From Enterocloster lavalensis (GTDB lineage: Bacteria > Bacillota > Clostridia > Lachnospirales > Lachnospiraceae), in the NCBI RefSeq assembly GCF_902364025.1, contig NZ_CABJCG010000005.1:1-60911 (forward strand): DNA of 60,911 bases, in the 5' to 3' direction. Shown here piece by piece: positions 54,229 through 60,911 of the stretch. The notes under the pieces were generated by a model. The model was not told the origin of the DNA. It saw nothing but the letters and a program-made list of their open reading frames with translations, and did no database searches. Both the position numbers and the translations under genes were made by a program. Every line of letters starts with the position of its first letter. The stretch's first letter is position 1.

Positions 54229-54990
54229 ATGAGATTATCTAAGATTACATGGCCTGCGGCAGAGCGTTATTTTAAGGAAAACGACATGGTGATCCTTCCC
54301 ATCGGAAGCACAGAGTGCCACGGACGCCATATGCCGCTGGGAACCGACACCCTGATCCCGGACAAGATTCTGGACCTGATCGAGGAGAAGAACGACAACA
54401 TCCTCATTGCGCCCATGATCCCCTACGGAGCCTGCCAGTCCCTGGCAGACTATCCGGGAACCATCAACATTGATCCCGACGTGCTGTACCAATACGTGTA
54501 CCAGATTGTGGACGGGCTGTACAAGCACGGCGCACGCAAGATTCTGGTGCTTAACGGCCACGGAGGCAATATCAAGACCATCGAGCGCATCGGCCTGGAA
54601 TTTGACAAAAAGGGCGCCATGGTGGTGATGCTCAACTGGTGGCTGATGGCCTGGGATATGAAGCCTGAGTGGAAGGGCGGCCACGGCGGCGGCGAGGAGA
54701 CGGCGGGAGTTATGGCGGTCGATCCATCCCTGATCGATATGAGCCAGATCGACCTTCCCCTGGAGATGGCCAACATCACGGACAATCTGGTTGCCACCGG
54801 CTTCCGCACCGTCCGCTTCAAGGGCGTGGAGATTGAAGTCCTGAGGAATACCCCGAAGGTGACGGACAACGGCTGGATCGGACCCGATCACCCCAACACA
54901 GCGACTCCGGAATGGGGACAGGAAATGGTGCAGACCACTGCCGACTACATTGTGGACCTGGTTGAGGAGTTAAAAAAGGTTAAGCTGTAA
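54229..54990 (+). CDS. Creatininase-family amidohydrolase
   Basis: A 253-residue member of the creatininase/MftE fold: metal site GSTECHGRHMPLGTDT (Glu, His, Asp), LNGHGGNI, and GHGGGEETAGVMAV with the last Glu. The family opens cyclic amides such as creatinine or clips peptides such as mycofactocin precursor. 24 bp after the binding-protein gene, AAAGGAG upstream. Its substrate is probably what the transporter imports, for example a cyclic or blocked peptide; this is inference. Confidence 0.9.
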   Translation: MRLSKITWPAAERYFKENDMVILPIGSTECHGRHMPLGTDTLIPDKILDLIEEKNDNILIAPMIPYGACQSLADYPGTINIDPDVLYQYVYQIVDGLYKHGARKILVLNGHGGNIKTIERIGLEFDKKGAMVVMLNWWLMAWDMKPEWKGGHGGGEETAGVMAVDPSLIDMSQIDLPLEMANITDNLVATGFRTVRFKGVEIEVLRNTPKVTDNGWIGPDHPNTATPEWGQEMVQTTADYIVDLVEELKKVKL

Positions 54991-55015
54991 CACACGGCAA
55001 AGCCTGGAGGTAATG

Positions 55016-56107
55016 ATGGCAAACATTAAAGAAATAGAGGCGTTGACCAACGCCTTCGGTCCCAGCGGTTTTGAGGAAGAGGTCATCCGTGAGGTGAAGA
55101 ACTGGTGCCGGGGGCTGGACGTGAAAAACGACGCCATGTACAACGTGTATGCGACCATGAAGAACAGGAAGGAGGGACGTCCGGTAATTATGCTGGACGC
55201 CCATCTGGACGAATGCGGCTTCATGGTGCAGTCCATCCTGGAGAACGGGCTTTTGAGCATCCTGATGCTGGGGGGCTTCCACCTCACCAGCCTGCCCGCC
55301 CATTCCGTCATTGTGCGGACCCGGTCCGGGAAAAAGCACAGGGGGATCACCACCTCCAAGCCGGTGCATTTTCTCACTCCGGCCCAGAGGAACGACAATT
55401 CCCTGGACATTGAGGACATTCTGGTGGACGTGGGCGCCAGCAGCCGGGAGGAGGCCATGGAGGTCTACGGAATCCGGCCGGGTGATCCCATTATGCCGGA
55501 TGTGAGTTTTGAGTATCACGAGGAAAACGGCATCATGTACGGCAAAGCCTTTGACAACCGTCTGGGCTGCGTCAGCATCATCGAAACCATGCAGGCCTTA
55601 AAGGACGAGGCGGACCGGCTGGCAGTGGACGTGGTAGGAGCGTTTGCGGCTCAGGAAGAGGTGGGCACCAGAGGGGCCACCGTGACGGCCCAGCAGGTGC
55701 AGCCAGACCTGGCGATTGTGTTCGAAGGCTCTCCTGCGGACGACTTTTTCTTCCGGCCGGGACTGGCCCAGTGCAGCATGAAGGGCGGAGTTCAGATCCG
55801 GCACATGGACAACAGCTATATTTCCAATGTGGAGTTCATCCGTCTGGCCCAGGAGGTGGGCGACCGGTGCGGGATTAAGTACCAGGACGCAGTGCGCCGG
55901 GGCGGAAGTACCAACGCAGGTAAGATCAGCCTGACTGGAAAAGCGGTCCCCGTGCTGGTGCTGGGCATCCCCTCCAGATATGTGCACAGCCACTACAATT
56001 TCTGTGCGGCTGAGGACGTGGACGCCACGGTCAGCATGGCCGTTGAGGTAATACGGGCATTGGATCAGGAGCGCATTGCGCGGATTTTAAGAAATGACAT
56101 GATCTGA
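55016..56107 (+). CDS. M42-family aminopeptidase (glutamyl aminopeptidase-like)
   Basis: A 363-residue M42 metallopeptidase: FGPSGFEEEVIREVK, first His in LDAHLDECGFMV, bridging Asp in GKAFDNRLGC, catalytic EE in AAQEEVGTRGA, acidic ligand near FEGSPADD, and the last His in RYVHSHYNF. Forms large cytosolic assemblies that trim short peptides. ATG at 55016 is 5 bp after GGAGG, better than 55013. It continues the peptide uptake and breakdown operon. Confidence 0.92.
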   Translation: MANIKEIEALTNAFGPSGFEEEVIREVKNWCRGLDVKNDAMYNVYATMKNRKEGRPVIMLDAHLDECGFMVQSILENGLLSILMLGGFHLTSLPAHSVIVRTRSGKKHRGITTSKPVHFLTPAQRNDNSLDIEDILVDVGASSREEAMEVYGIRPGDPIMPDVSFEYHEENGIMYGKAFDNRLGCVSIIETMQALKDEADRLAVDVVGAFAAQEEVGTRGATVTAQQVQPDLAIVFEGSPADDFFFRPGLAQCSMKGGVQIRHMDNSYISNVEFIRLAQEVGDRCGIKYQDAVRRGGSTNAGKISLTGKAVPVLVLGIPSRYVHSHYNFCAAEDVDATVSMAVEVIRALDQERIARILRNDMI

Positions 56108-56113
56108 ATCAAC

Positions 56114-56168
56114 ATCCCTGTTGGGATCGGGCTTTACAGCATTGCCCGCCCCAACAGGGATATTTTCC
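56114..56168 (+). terminator. Terminator after the M42 peptidase
   Basis: ATCCCTGTTGGG pairs with CCCAACAGGGAT (12 bp) plus an inner CGGGC/GCCCG stem, then TATTTT. Strong end for the dpp operon. Confidence 0.88.
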
Positions 56169-56342
56169 TATAAAAAAGGGGTTAAAATACAAAAAATCCG
56201 CTTATTTTTGTCCGTATCCCAGGTGTCAACTCTGATAATCTTTACATATAGGCGAGAGGCGGTCATCAGCGGATTTCGTTTGACGGCTGCGGCTATTGCG
56301 GCTCCAAACATAAAATTTCTATTGAATAAGGAGGGTAATCAC

Positions 56343-56474
56343 ATGAGGGTTGGATTTATTGGATTGGGTATTATGGGTAAACCCATGGCAAAGAATCCTT
56401 TCCCTTTAAAAAGGGATGATTGTGTGTCGCGCATATTATGCAGGCTGATAGCCAAAGGAGACAAATGCCCATGA
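56343..56474 (+). pseudogene. Truncated beta-hydroxyacid dehydrogenase remnant
   Basis: A 43-codon reading frame with a strong GGAGGG ribosome site (56330-56335). The first 18 residues, MRVGFIGLGIMGKPMAKN, are an intact Rossmann start as in 3-hydroxyisobutyrate dehydrogenases (compare the gene at 34862). The sequence then breaks off into unrelated residues (PFPLKRDD) and stops. About 270 codons are missing, so this is a deletion remnant whose ribosome site and start survived. Its end overlaps the start of the S9 peptidase gene, which suggests that the deletion joined the two. Confidence 0.75.
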
Positions 56475-58456
56475 AGCCGTTAAAACTGAATGAATTTTTC
56501 AATTACCGTTTTCTGTCAAATCTTACCTGGTCCCCGGACGGAAAGGCCGCCGCAGTCACAGTGACCACCGCCAACCCGGAGGACAACGGTTACGATCAGA
56601 ACCTGTGGCTGTACAGGGGAGATGGGTTTCGGCAGTTTACGGCGCTCAACAAGGAGAGCTCCTTCATCTGGGATGATGAGAATACCATCCTGTTTGCAGG
56701 CGCCAGGCTGGCTTCCGATCAGAGGCGCATGGAAACGGAGGAGATCACCGTATTCAACCGCATCAGTATCCACGGCGGCGAAGCGGTCAAGGCTTTTACG
56801 CTGCCCGTAAAGGCGGTCGGTATCAAAAAGCTGTCCGACGGCCTTTACCTGGTCACAGCCAGCTGCGACGCCGGAGCGCCGGATTATTACAAGATGAGCA
56901 GCGAGGAACGGGCCGCGGTCCACAAGGCCAAAAAGGCCAATGCGGACTATGAGATTTTTGACGAGATCCCTTTCTGGTACAATGGCAGCGGCGTCATCAA
57001 CAAGCTGAGAAACCGCCTGTTCCTGTTTGACGAGAGGACGGGGGAAATGAAACCGATCTCCGAGCCGCTGTTTAACGTCAACAGCTATACCGTGGCAGGC
57101 GATCTGATCGTATACAGCGGAGAGTCCTATCAGACCAGGCGCACGGACCGGGAATCCTTCTACAGATACCGGATCGGGGATGAGGCCAGTCAATGCATCA
57201 ACGACAGCCGGAGCTACAGCGAGTGCAGCCTGTTTGCGGTGGAGAATACCATCGTGCTGATCGGCGCTTCGCGGGCGCGCTACGGCGAATGTGAAAACCC
57301 ATATTTCTATACCTTGTGCCCGGAAACCGGGGAAATCAAGGTGCTGGCCGAAACCGACCTGTACGTCGGCAACAGCACCAACAGCGACTGCCGCTACGGC
57401 AGAACCAGGGCCGCGAAGGCTGTGGGAGACAAGCTCTATTTTATCTCCACCCAGAGAACCTCTTCTTACCTTTACAGCATGGATCTGACCGGCAAGGTGG
57501 AGCTGGTGCTGGAAAGAGAGGGCTCTATCGACGATTTCGACCTTGTGGACGACTCTGTTTTGCTGACTGGCATGTATGATATGAAGCTGCAGGAGATTTA
57601 TACATACAGCCTGGCGGACAGAACCATGAACCAGGTGAGCCGGTTTAACCAGGAGGTACTGAAAGACAAATATGTAGCGGAGCCGGAGCCTGTCGCCTTC
57701 ACGCTGAACGGTGTGGAGCTGGACGGCTGGATTTTAAAGCCCATGGATTACGACCCGGACAAATCCTATCCCGGCATCCTGGACATCCACGGCGGCCCCA
57801 AGACCCTCTATTCCCCGGTTTTTGTCCATGAGATGCAGTATTGGGCGGGGAAGGGCTATTTTGTGTTTTTCTGTAATCCAGAGGGCAGCGACGGACGGGG
57901 CAACGACTTTGCTGATATCCGGGGAAAATTCGGCACCAAGGATTACGACGGCATCATGAAATTTGTGGATGAGGTTTTAGCCAGGTATCCGCAGATTGAC
58001 CCAGCCCGCCTGGGCGTTACCGGCGGGTCCTACGGCGGATTTATGACCAACTGGATCATCGGCCACACCGGCCGTTTCGCAGCCGCAGCCTCCCAGAGAT
58101 CCATTTCCAACTGGATTTCCTTCTACGGCACATCGGATATTGGCACTTCCTTTGGACCCGATCAGGTGAAGGCCAACATCTACGACGACTATGAGAAGCT
58201 GTGGTGGCATTCACCGTTAAAATATGCCAACAATGTGACCACCCCAACCCTCTTTATCCACTCAGACGAGGATTACCGCTGCTGGATTCCGGAAGGTATG
58301 CAGATGTACACCGCCATTGTGGACAGGGGTGTGGACGCCAGAATGTGCTGTTTCAAGGGTGAGAACCACGAGCTGAGCCGCTCGGGCAAGCCGCTTCACA
58401 GGGAAAAACGCCTTCAGGAGATCACGGACTGGATGGACAAATACACTTGTAAATAA
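56471..58456 (+). CDS. S9-family serine peptidase (acylaminoacyl-peptidase/oligopeptidase type)
   Basis: A 661-residue cytosolic peptidase. N-terminal half is a beta-propeller (LNEFFNYRFLSNLTWSPDGK and further blades); the C-terminal alpha/beta-hydrolase domain has ILDIHGGPKTLY, nucleophile GGSYGGF, Asp in HSDEDYRCW, and His in GENHELSRSG. Cleaves short peptides. ATG 56465 or 56471 can both be used with AAGGAG at 56455-56460. Its start lies at the deletion junction of the dehydrogenase remnant, so it may be read from that gene's old promoter. Separated from the dpp operon by a terminator. Confidence 0.92.
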   Translation: MKPLKLNEFFNYRFLSNLTWSPDGKAAAVTVTTANPEDNGYDQNLWLYRGDGFRQFTALNKESSFIWDDENTILFAGARLASDQRRMETEEITVFNRISIHGGEAVKAFTLPVKAVGIKKLSDGLYLVTASCDAGAPDYYKMSSEERAAVHKAKKANADYEIFDEIPFWYNGSGVINKLRNRLFLFDERTGEMKPISEPLFNVNSYTVAGDLIVYSGESYQTRRTDRESFYRYRIGDEASQCINDSRSYSECSLFAVENTIVLIGASRARYGECENPYFYTLCPETGEIKVLAETDLYVGNSTNSDCRYGRTRAAKAVGDKLYFISTQRTSSYLYSMDLTGKVELVLEREGSIDDFDLVDDSVLLTGMYDMKLQEIYTYSLADRTMNQVSRFNQEVLKDKYVAEPEPVAFTLNGVELDGWILKPMDYDPDKSYPGILDIHGGPKTLYSPVFVHEMQYWAGKGYFVFFCNPEGSDGRGNDFADIRGKFGTKDYDGIMKFVDEVLARYPQIDPARLGVTGGSYGGFMTNWIIGHTGRFAAAASQRSISNWISFYGTSDIGTSFGPDQVKANIYDDYEKLWWHSPLKYANNVTTPTLFIHSDEDYRCWIPEGMQMYTAIVDRGVDARMCCFKGENHELSRSGKPLHREKRLQEITDWMDKYTCK

Positions 58457-58556
58457 AGAGAGCCTGTTTACACAGCGGCGCGGCCGGGAGTGGAGCCTGC
58501 CGTGGATATGGAAAAGGCTGTGCAGCGAACGGTCTGAGGTGGAAAAACAGTCGAGT

Positions 58557-58592
58557 AAAAGGGCTGGCGCACGAAGTGCGCCAGCCCTTTTA
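58557..58592. terminator. Bidirectional terminator between S9 peptidase and reverse rubrerythrin copy 2
   Basis: AAAAGGGCTGGCGCAC and GTGCGCCAGCCCTTTT form a 16-bp perfect stem around GAA; T runs on both strands serve both convergent genes. Confidence 0.95.
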
Positions 58593-58629
58593 ATAAGGGT
58601 ATATTAGGAAATGAAAAGGGGGTAGTCAA

Positions 58630-59175
58630 TTAGCTGAAGTATCTCTTTAACAGGCCCTCAAACGCCTTGCCGTGACGGGCTTCGTCCTTGGCCATCTCGT
58701 GAACGGTGTCATGGATCGCATCCAGGTTCAGGGCTTTCGCTCTCTTGGCCAGGTCGAACTTGCCTGCGGTAGCGCCGTTCTCAGCGGCCACGCGCATCTC
58801 CAGGTTCTTCTTGGTGGAGCTTGTTACAACCTCGCCCAGCAGCTCGGCGAACTTGGCAGCGTGCTCAGCCTCTTCAAACGCGGCCTTGGCCCAGTACATG
58901 CCGATCTCGGGATAACCCTCTCTGTGAGCCACTCTGGACATGGCCAGATACATGCCAACCTCGGAACACTCGCCCTCGAAGTTTGCTCTCAGATCCATCA
59001 TGATATCCTCGGGGGAACCCTGAGCCACACCTACCTCGTGCTCGCAGGCCCACGCCATGCCTTCGCTCTCCTGTAATTTGAACTTGGAAGCCGGAACGCC
59101 GCACTGAGGACATTTCTCAGGAGCCTGCTCGCCTTCATATACATAACCACATACGGTACATACCCATTTCTTCAT
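58630..59175 (-). CDS. Reverse rubrerythrin, copy 2
   Basis: A 181-residue protein, same fold and order as copy 1 (N-terminal rubredoxin, ferritin-like diiron domain). Distinctive residues: KLQESEG, YWAKAAF and C-terminal RYFS instead of RYFG. DNA is almost identical to the other copies over the coding region, while the spacers differ. Own promoter/operator upstream and bidirectional terminator downstream. Confidence 0.95.
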   Translation of the reverse strand: MKKWVCTVCGYVYEGEQAPEKCPQCGVPASKFKLQESEGMAWACEHEVGVAQGSPEDIMMDLRANFEGECSEVGMYLAMSRVAHREGYPEIGMYWAKAAFEEAEHAAKFAELLGEVVTSSTKKNLEMRVAAENGATAGKFDLAKRAKALNLDAIHDTVHEMAKDEARHGKAFEGLLKRYFS

Positions 59176-59216
59176 ATTCGTTCTCTCCTTTTATATGTTT
59201 GTGTTTCTTTAATTGA

Positions 59217-59268
59217 TAATAGTAATTGTTACTGATATTAATATACACCATAGAAGCTGATTTGTCAA
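59217..59268 (-). promoter_or_regulatory. Promoter and Per-box-like operator of reverse rubrerythrin copy 2
   Basis: On the - strand TTGACA (59268-59263), 17 bp, TATATT (59245-59240); AGTAATTGTTACT element at 59217-59240. Layout identical to copy 1. Confidence 0.75.
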
Positions 59269-59388
59269 CACTTATTTGCAATAATTTTTTACCGTTGTCC
59301 GCGGTCGCACCGCATTCCTTTTACTATATTCCGCGGGAAAGAAAAGATTCCTTGCGGGTGCGGAGGAGGGAACCGGCAGTGGGCGCGG

Positions 59389-59421
59389 GAAAGGCGCCGG
59401 TTGGGGGGAACCGGCGCCTTT
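59389..59421. terminator. Terminator between reverse rubrerythrin copies 2 and 3
   Basis: GAAAGGCGCCGGTT and AACCGGCGCCTTTC form a 14-bp perfect stem with a G6 loop; lies 40 bp after the copy 3 stop on the - strand. Confidence 0.8.
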
Positions 59422-59460
59422 CACAAGGAGGATATTAAAATTTCAGGGGGGTGAAATCAA

Positions 59461-60006
59461 TTAACCAAAGTATCTCTTCAGCAGACCCTCAAACGCCTTG
59501 CCGTGACGGGCCTCGTCCTTGGCCATCTCATGAACGGTGTCATGGATCGCATCCAGGTTCAGGGCTTTCGCTCTCTTGGCCAGGTCGAACTTGCCTGCGG
59601 TAGCGCCGTTCTCAGCGGCCACGCGCATCTCCAGGTTCTTCTTGGTGGAGCTTGTTACAACCTCGCCCAGCAGCTCGGCGAACTTGGCAGCGTGCTCAGC
59701 CTCTTCAAACGCGGCCTTGGCCCAGTACATGCCGATCTCGGGATAACCCTCTCTGTGAGCCACTCTGGACATGGCCAGATACATACCGACCTCGGAGCAC
59801 TCGCCCTCGAAGTTTGCTCTCAGATCCATCATGATATCCTCGGGGGAACCCTGAGCCACACCTACCTCGTGCTCGCAGGCCCACGCCATGCCTTCGCTGT
59901 CCTGTAATTTAAACTTGGAGGCCGGAACGCCGCACTGAGGACACTTCTCAGGAGCCTGCTCGCCTTCATATACATAACCACATACGGTACATACCCATTT
60001 CTTCAT
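59461..60006 (-). CDS. Reverse rubrerythrin, copy 3
   Basis: A 181-residue protein, same family. Residues KLQDSEG, YWAKAAF, RYFG: it combines the KLQD of copy 1 with the YWAK of copy 2, as expected from recombination among copies. Own promoter/operator and terminators on both sides, so it is a stand-alone unit rather than part of an operon. Confidence 0.95.
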   Translation of the reverse strand: MKKWVCTVCGYVYEGEQAPEKCPQCGVPASKFKLQDSEGMAWACEHEVGVAQGSPEDIMMDLRANFEGECSEVGMYLAMSRVAHREGYPEIGMYWAKAAFEEAEHAAKFAELLGEVVTSSTKKNLEMRVAAENGATAGKFDLAKRAKALNLDAIHDTVHEMAKDEARHGKAFEGLLKRYFG

Positions 60007-60048
60007 ATTCGTTCTCTCCTTTTTATATGTTTGTGTTTCTTTGATTGA

Positions 60049-60100
60049 TAATAGTAATTGTTACTGATATTAATATAATACAAGTCCGGCAGTTTGTCAA
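60049..60100 (-). promoter_or_regulatory. Promoter and Per-box-like operator of reverse rubrerythrin copy 3
   Basis: On the - strand TTGACA (60100-60095), 17 bp, TATATT (60077-60072); AGTAATTGTTACT element at 60049-60072. Confidence 0.75.
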
Positions 60101-60171
60101 CACCTTTTCTAATATTTTTTGATCTTTTTTATCCAGTTTCGCAAGCTTTTTTATAAAATCCGCAGGATATA

Positions 60172-60208
60172 AAAAGCGAAGGTCCGCAGATACGAACCTT
60201 CGCCTTTT
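60172..60208. terminator. Terminator after reverse rubrerythrin copy 4
   Basis: GCGAAGGT (60176-60183) pairs with ACCTTCGC (60196-60203), flanked by A and T runs; ends copy 4 on the - strand. Confidence 0.75.
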
Positions 60209-60238
60209 GTAATGTCAATCAGTCTCAATCGGCTGGAA

Positions 60239-60784
60239 TTAACCAAAGTATCTCTTTAACAGACCCTCGAACGCCTTGCCGTGACGGGCCTCGTCCTTAG
60301 CCATCTCGTGAACGGTGTCATGGATCGCATCCAGGTTCAGGGCTTTCGCTCTCTTGGCCAGGTCGAACTTGCCTGCGGTAGCGCCGTTCTCAGCGGCCAC
60401 GCGCATCTCCAGGTTCTTCTTGGTGGAGCTTGTCACAACCTCGCCCAGCAGCTCGGCGAACTTGGCAGCGTGCTCAGCTTCCTCAAAAGCAGCCTTCTCC
60501 CAGTACAGGCCGATCTCGGGATAGCCCTCTCTGTGAGCCACTCTGGACATCGCCAGGTACATGCCGACCTCGGAGCACTCGCCCTCGAAGTTCGCTCTCA
60601 GATCCATCATGATATCCTCGGGGGAACCCTGAGCCACGCCTACCTCGTGCTCGCAGGCCCATGCCATGCCTTCGCTCTCCTGTAATTTAAACTTGGAAGC
60701 CGGAACGCCGCACTGAGGACATTTCTCAGGAGCCTGCTCACCCTCGTATACATAGCCACATACTGTACAAACCCATTTTTTCAT
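60239..60784 (-). CDS. Reverse rubrerythrin, copy 4
   Basis: A 181-residue protein, the most diverged of the four: KLQESEG, and GLYWEKAAF where the others have GMYWxKAAF or GMYWAQAAF. The upstream spacer is also more different, and its operator is AGTAATCGTTACT rather than AGTAATTGTTACT. It is probably the oldest of the three right-hand copies. The window ends about 125 bp upstream, so more copies may follow. Confidence 0.95.
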   Translation of the reverse strand: MKKWVCTVCGYVYEGEQAPEKCPQCGVPASKFKLQESEGMAWACEHEVGVAQGSPEDIMMDLRANFEGECSEVGMYLAMSRVAHREGYPEIGLYWEKAAFEEAEHAAKFAELLGEVVTSSTKKNLEMRVAAENGATAGKFDLAKRAKALNLDAIHDTVHEMAKDEARHGKAFEGLLKRYFG

Positions 60785-60828
60785 CGTTTTTCTCTCCTTT
60801 TTTATTTATGTGATATTTGTCAAATTAA

Positions 60829-60880
60829 TATTAGTAATCGTTACTGACATTACTATAAACCAACCGGACGGTTTTGTCAA
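60829..60880 (-). promoter_or_regulatory. Promoter and operator of reverse rubrerythrin copy 4
   Basis: On the - strand TTGACA (60880-60875), 17 bp, TATAGT (60857-60852); AGTAATCGTTACT at 60833-60845. The one base change in the centre keeps the GTAA/TTAC arms, showing which bases are under selection. Confidence 0.72.
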
Positions 60881-60911
60881 CACCTATTTTAAAAATATTT
60901 ATGAAATCTCA

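Noticed and set aside
58672..59076. 134-codon + strand ORFs opposite every reverse rubrerythrin
   Set aside because: Conserved only because the sense genes are near-identical; no start signals.

Overview
The window looks like chromosomal DNA of a GC-rich anaerobic Firmicute, most likely a Lachnospiraceae / Clostridium clostridioforme-type gut bacterium. The evidence is strong AGGAGG-type ribosome sites, ATG/GTG starts, TRAP and tripartite tricarboxylate transporters with Lachnospiraceae-style lipoprotein binding proteins, FCD-type GntR regulators, an oxygen-detoxifying rubrerythrin and four 'reverse' rubrerythrins. No rRNA, tRNA, transposase, phage structural gene or CRISPR array was recognised. 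Species assignment is inference.

Left part (0.2-19.7 kb): two signalling loci on the + strand. The first (169-5150) encodes a helical HTH-like protein, a protein kinase-NACHT-type NTPase-membrane fusion, and a lipoprotein. A small XRE regulator sits on the other strand. The second (5942-19666) is one unbroken 13-gene run without an obvious internal terminator. It holds a membrane kinase, a membrane PP2C phosphatase, a TerY-like vWA protein, a second soluble kinase, a second PP2C with a 36-bp repeat linker and zinc ribbon, three consecutive M48-peptidase-like proteins whose zinc motif is destroyed, a radical SAM/SPASM enzyme, a 40-residue Cys-containing peptide translated from its 3' end, a PrsW-type intramembrane protease fused to an FHA domain, a two-helix membrane peptide and a Sel1-repeat protein. 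I read this as a TerY-P-like kinase/phosphatase/vWA module joined to a RiPP (modified peptide) pathway. It is the best candidate for an undescribed system here.

Middle (19.7-36.8 kb): carbon metabolism. On the - strand, pgl-gnd-zwf supplies the whole oxidative pentose phosphate branch from one promoter. Next are two near-identical TRAP transporter operons (dctPQM twice, the first ending in an RpiB-like isomerase). A FadR-type regulator is divergent from a split transketolase, which is followed by rpiB and a beta-hydroxyacid dehydrogenase. A repeated ATTGTATGAT-type element lies just downstream of the dctP and transketolase promoters, suggesting one regulon. A YdeI-family protein and an unknown protein close the section.

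37.0-44.7 kb: a seven-gene - strand operon for a hydroxy acid. It contains a LarA-like nickel-pincer racemase, a glycerate 2-kinase (MOFRL) family kinase, a divergent enolase paralogue, a GntR regulator and a TctCBA transporter. The simplest reading is import, epimerisation, phosphorylation and dehydration of glycerate or a related acid, but the enolase lacks several residues of the classical active site.

44.9-60.9 kb: rubrerythrin plus one reverse rubrerythrin, then a GntR regulator, a DegT-like PLP protein and a dipeptide ABC operon (dppBCDF-dppA) with a creatininase-family hydrolase, an M42 aminopeptidase, a dehydrogenase remnant and an S9 peptidase. Three more reverse rubrerythrins run to the right edge. 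All four reverse rubrerythrins share the same promoter/operator architecture with a Per-box-like palindrome.
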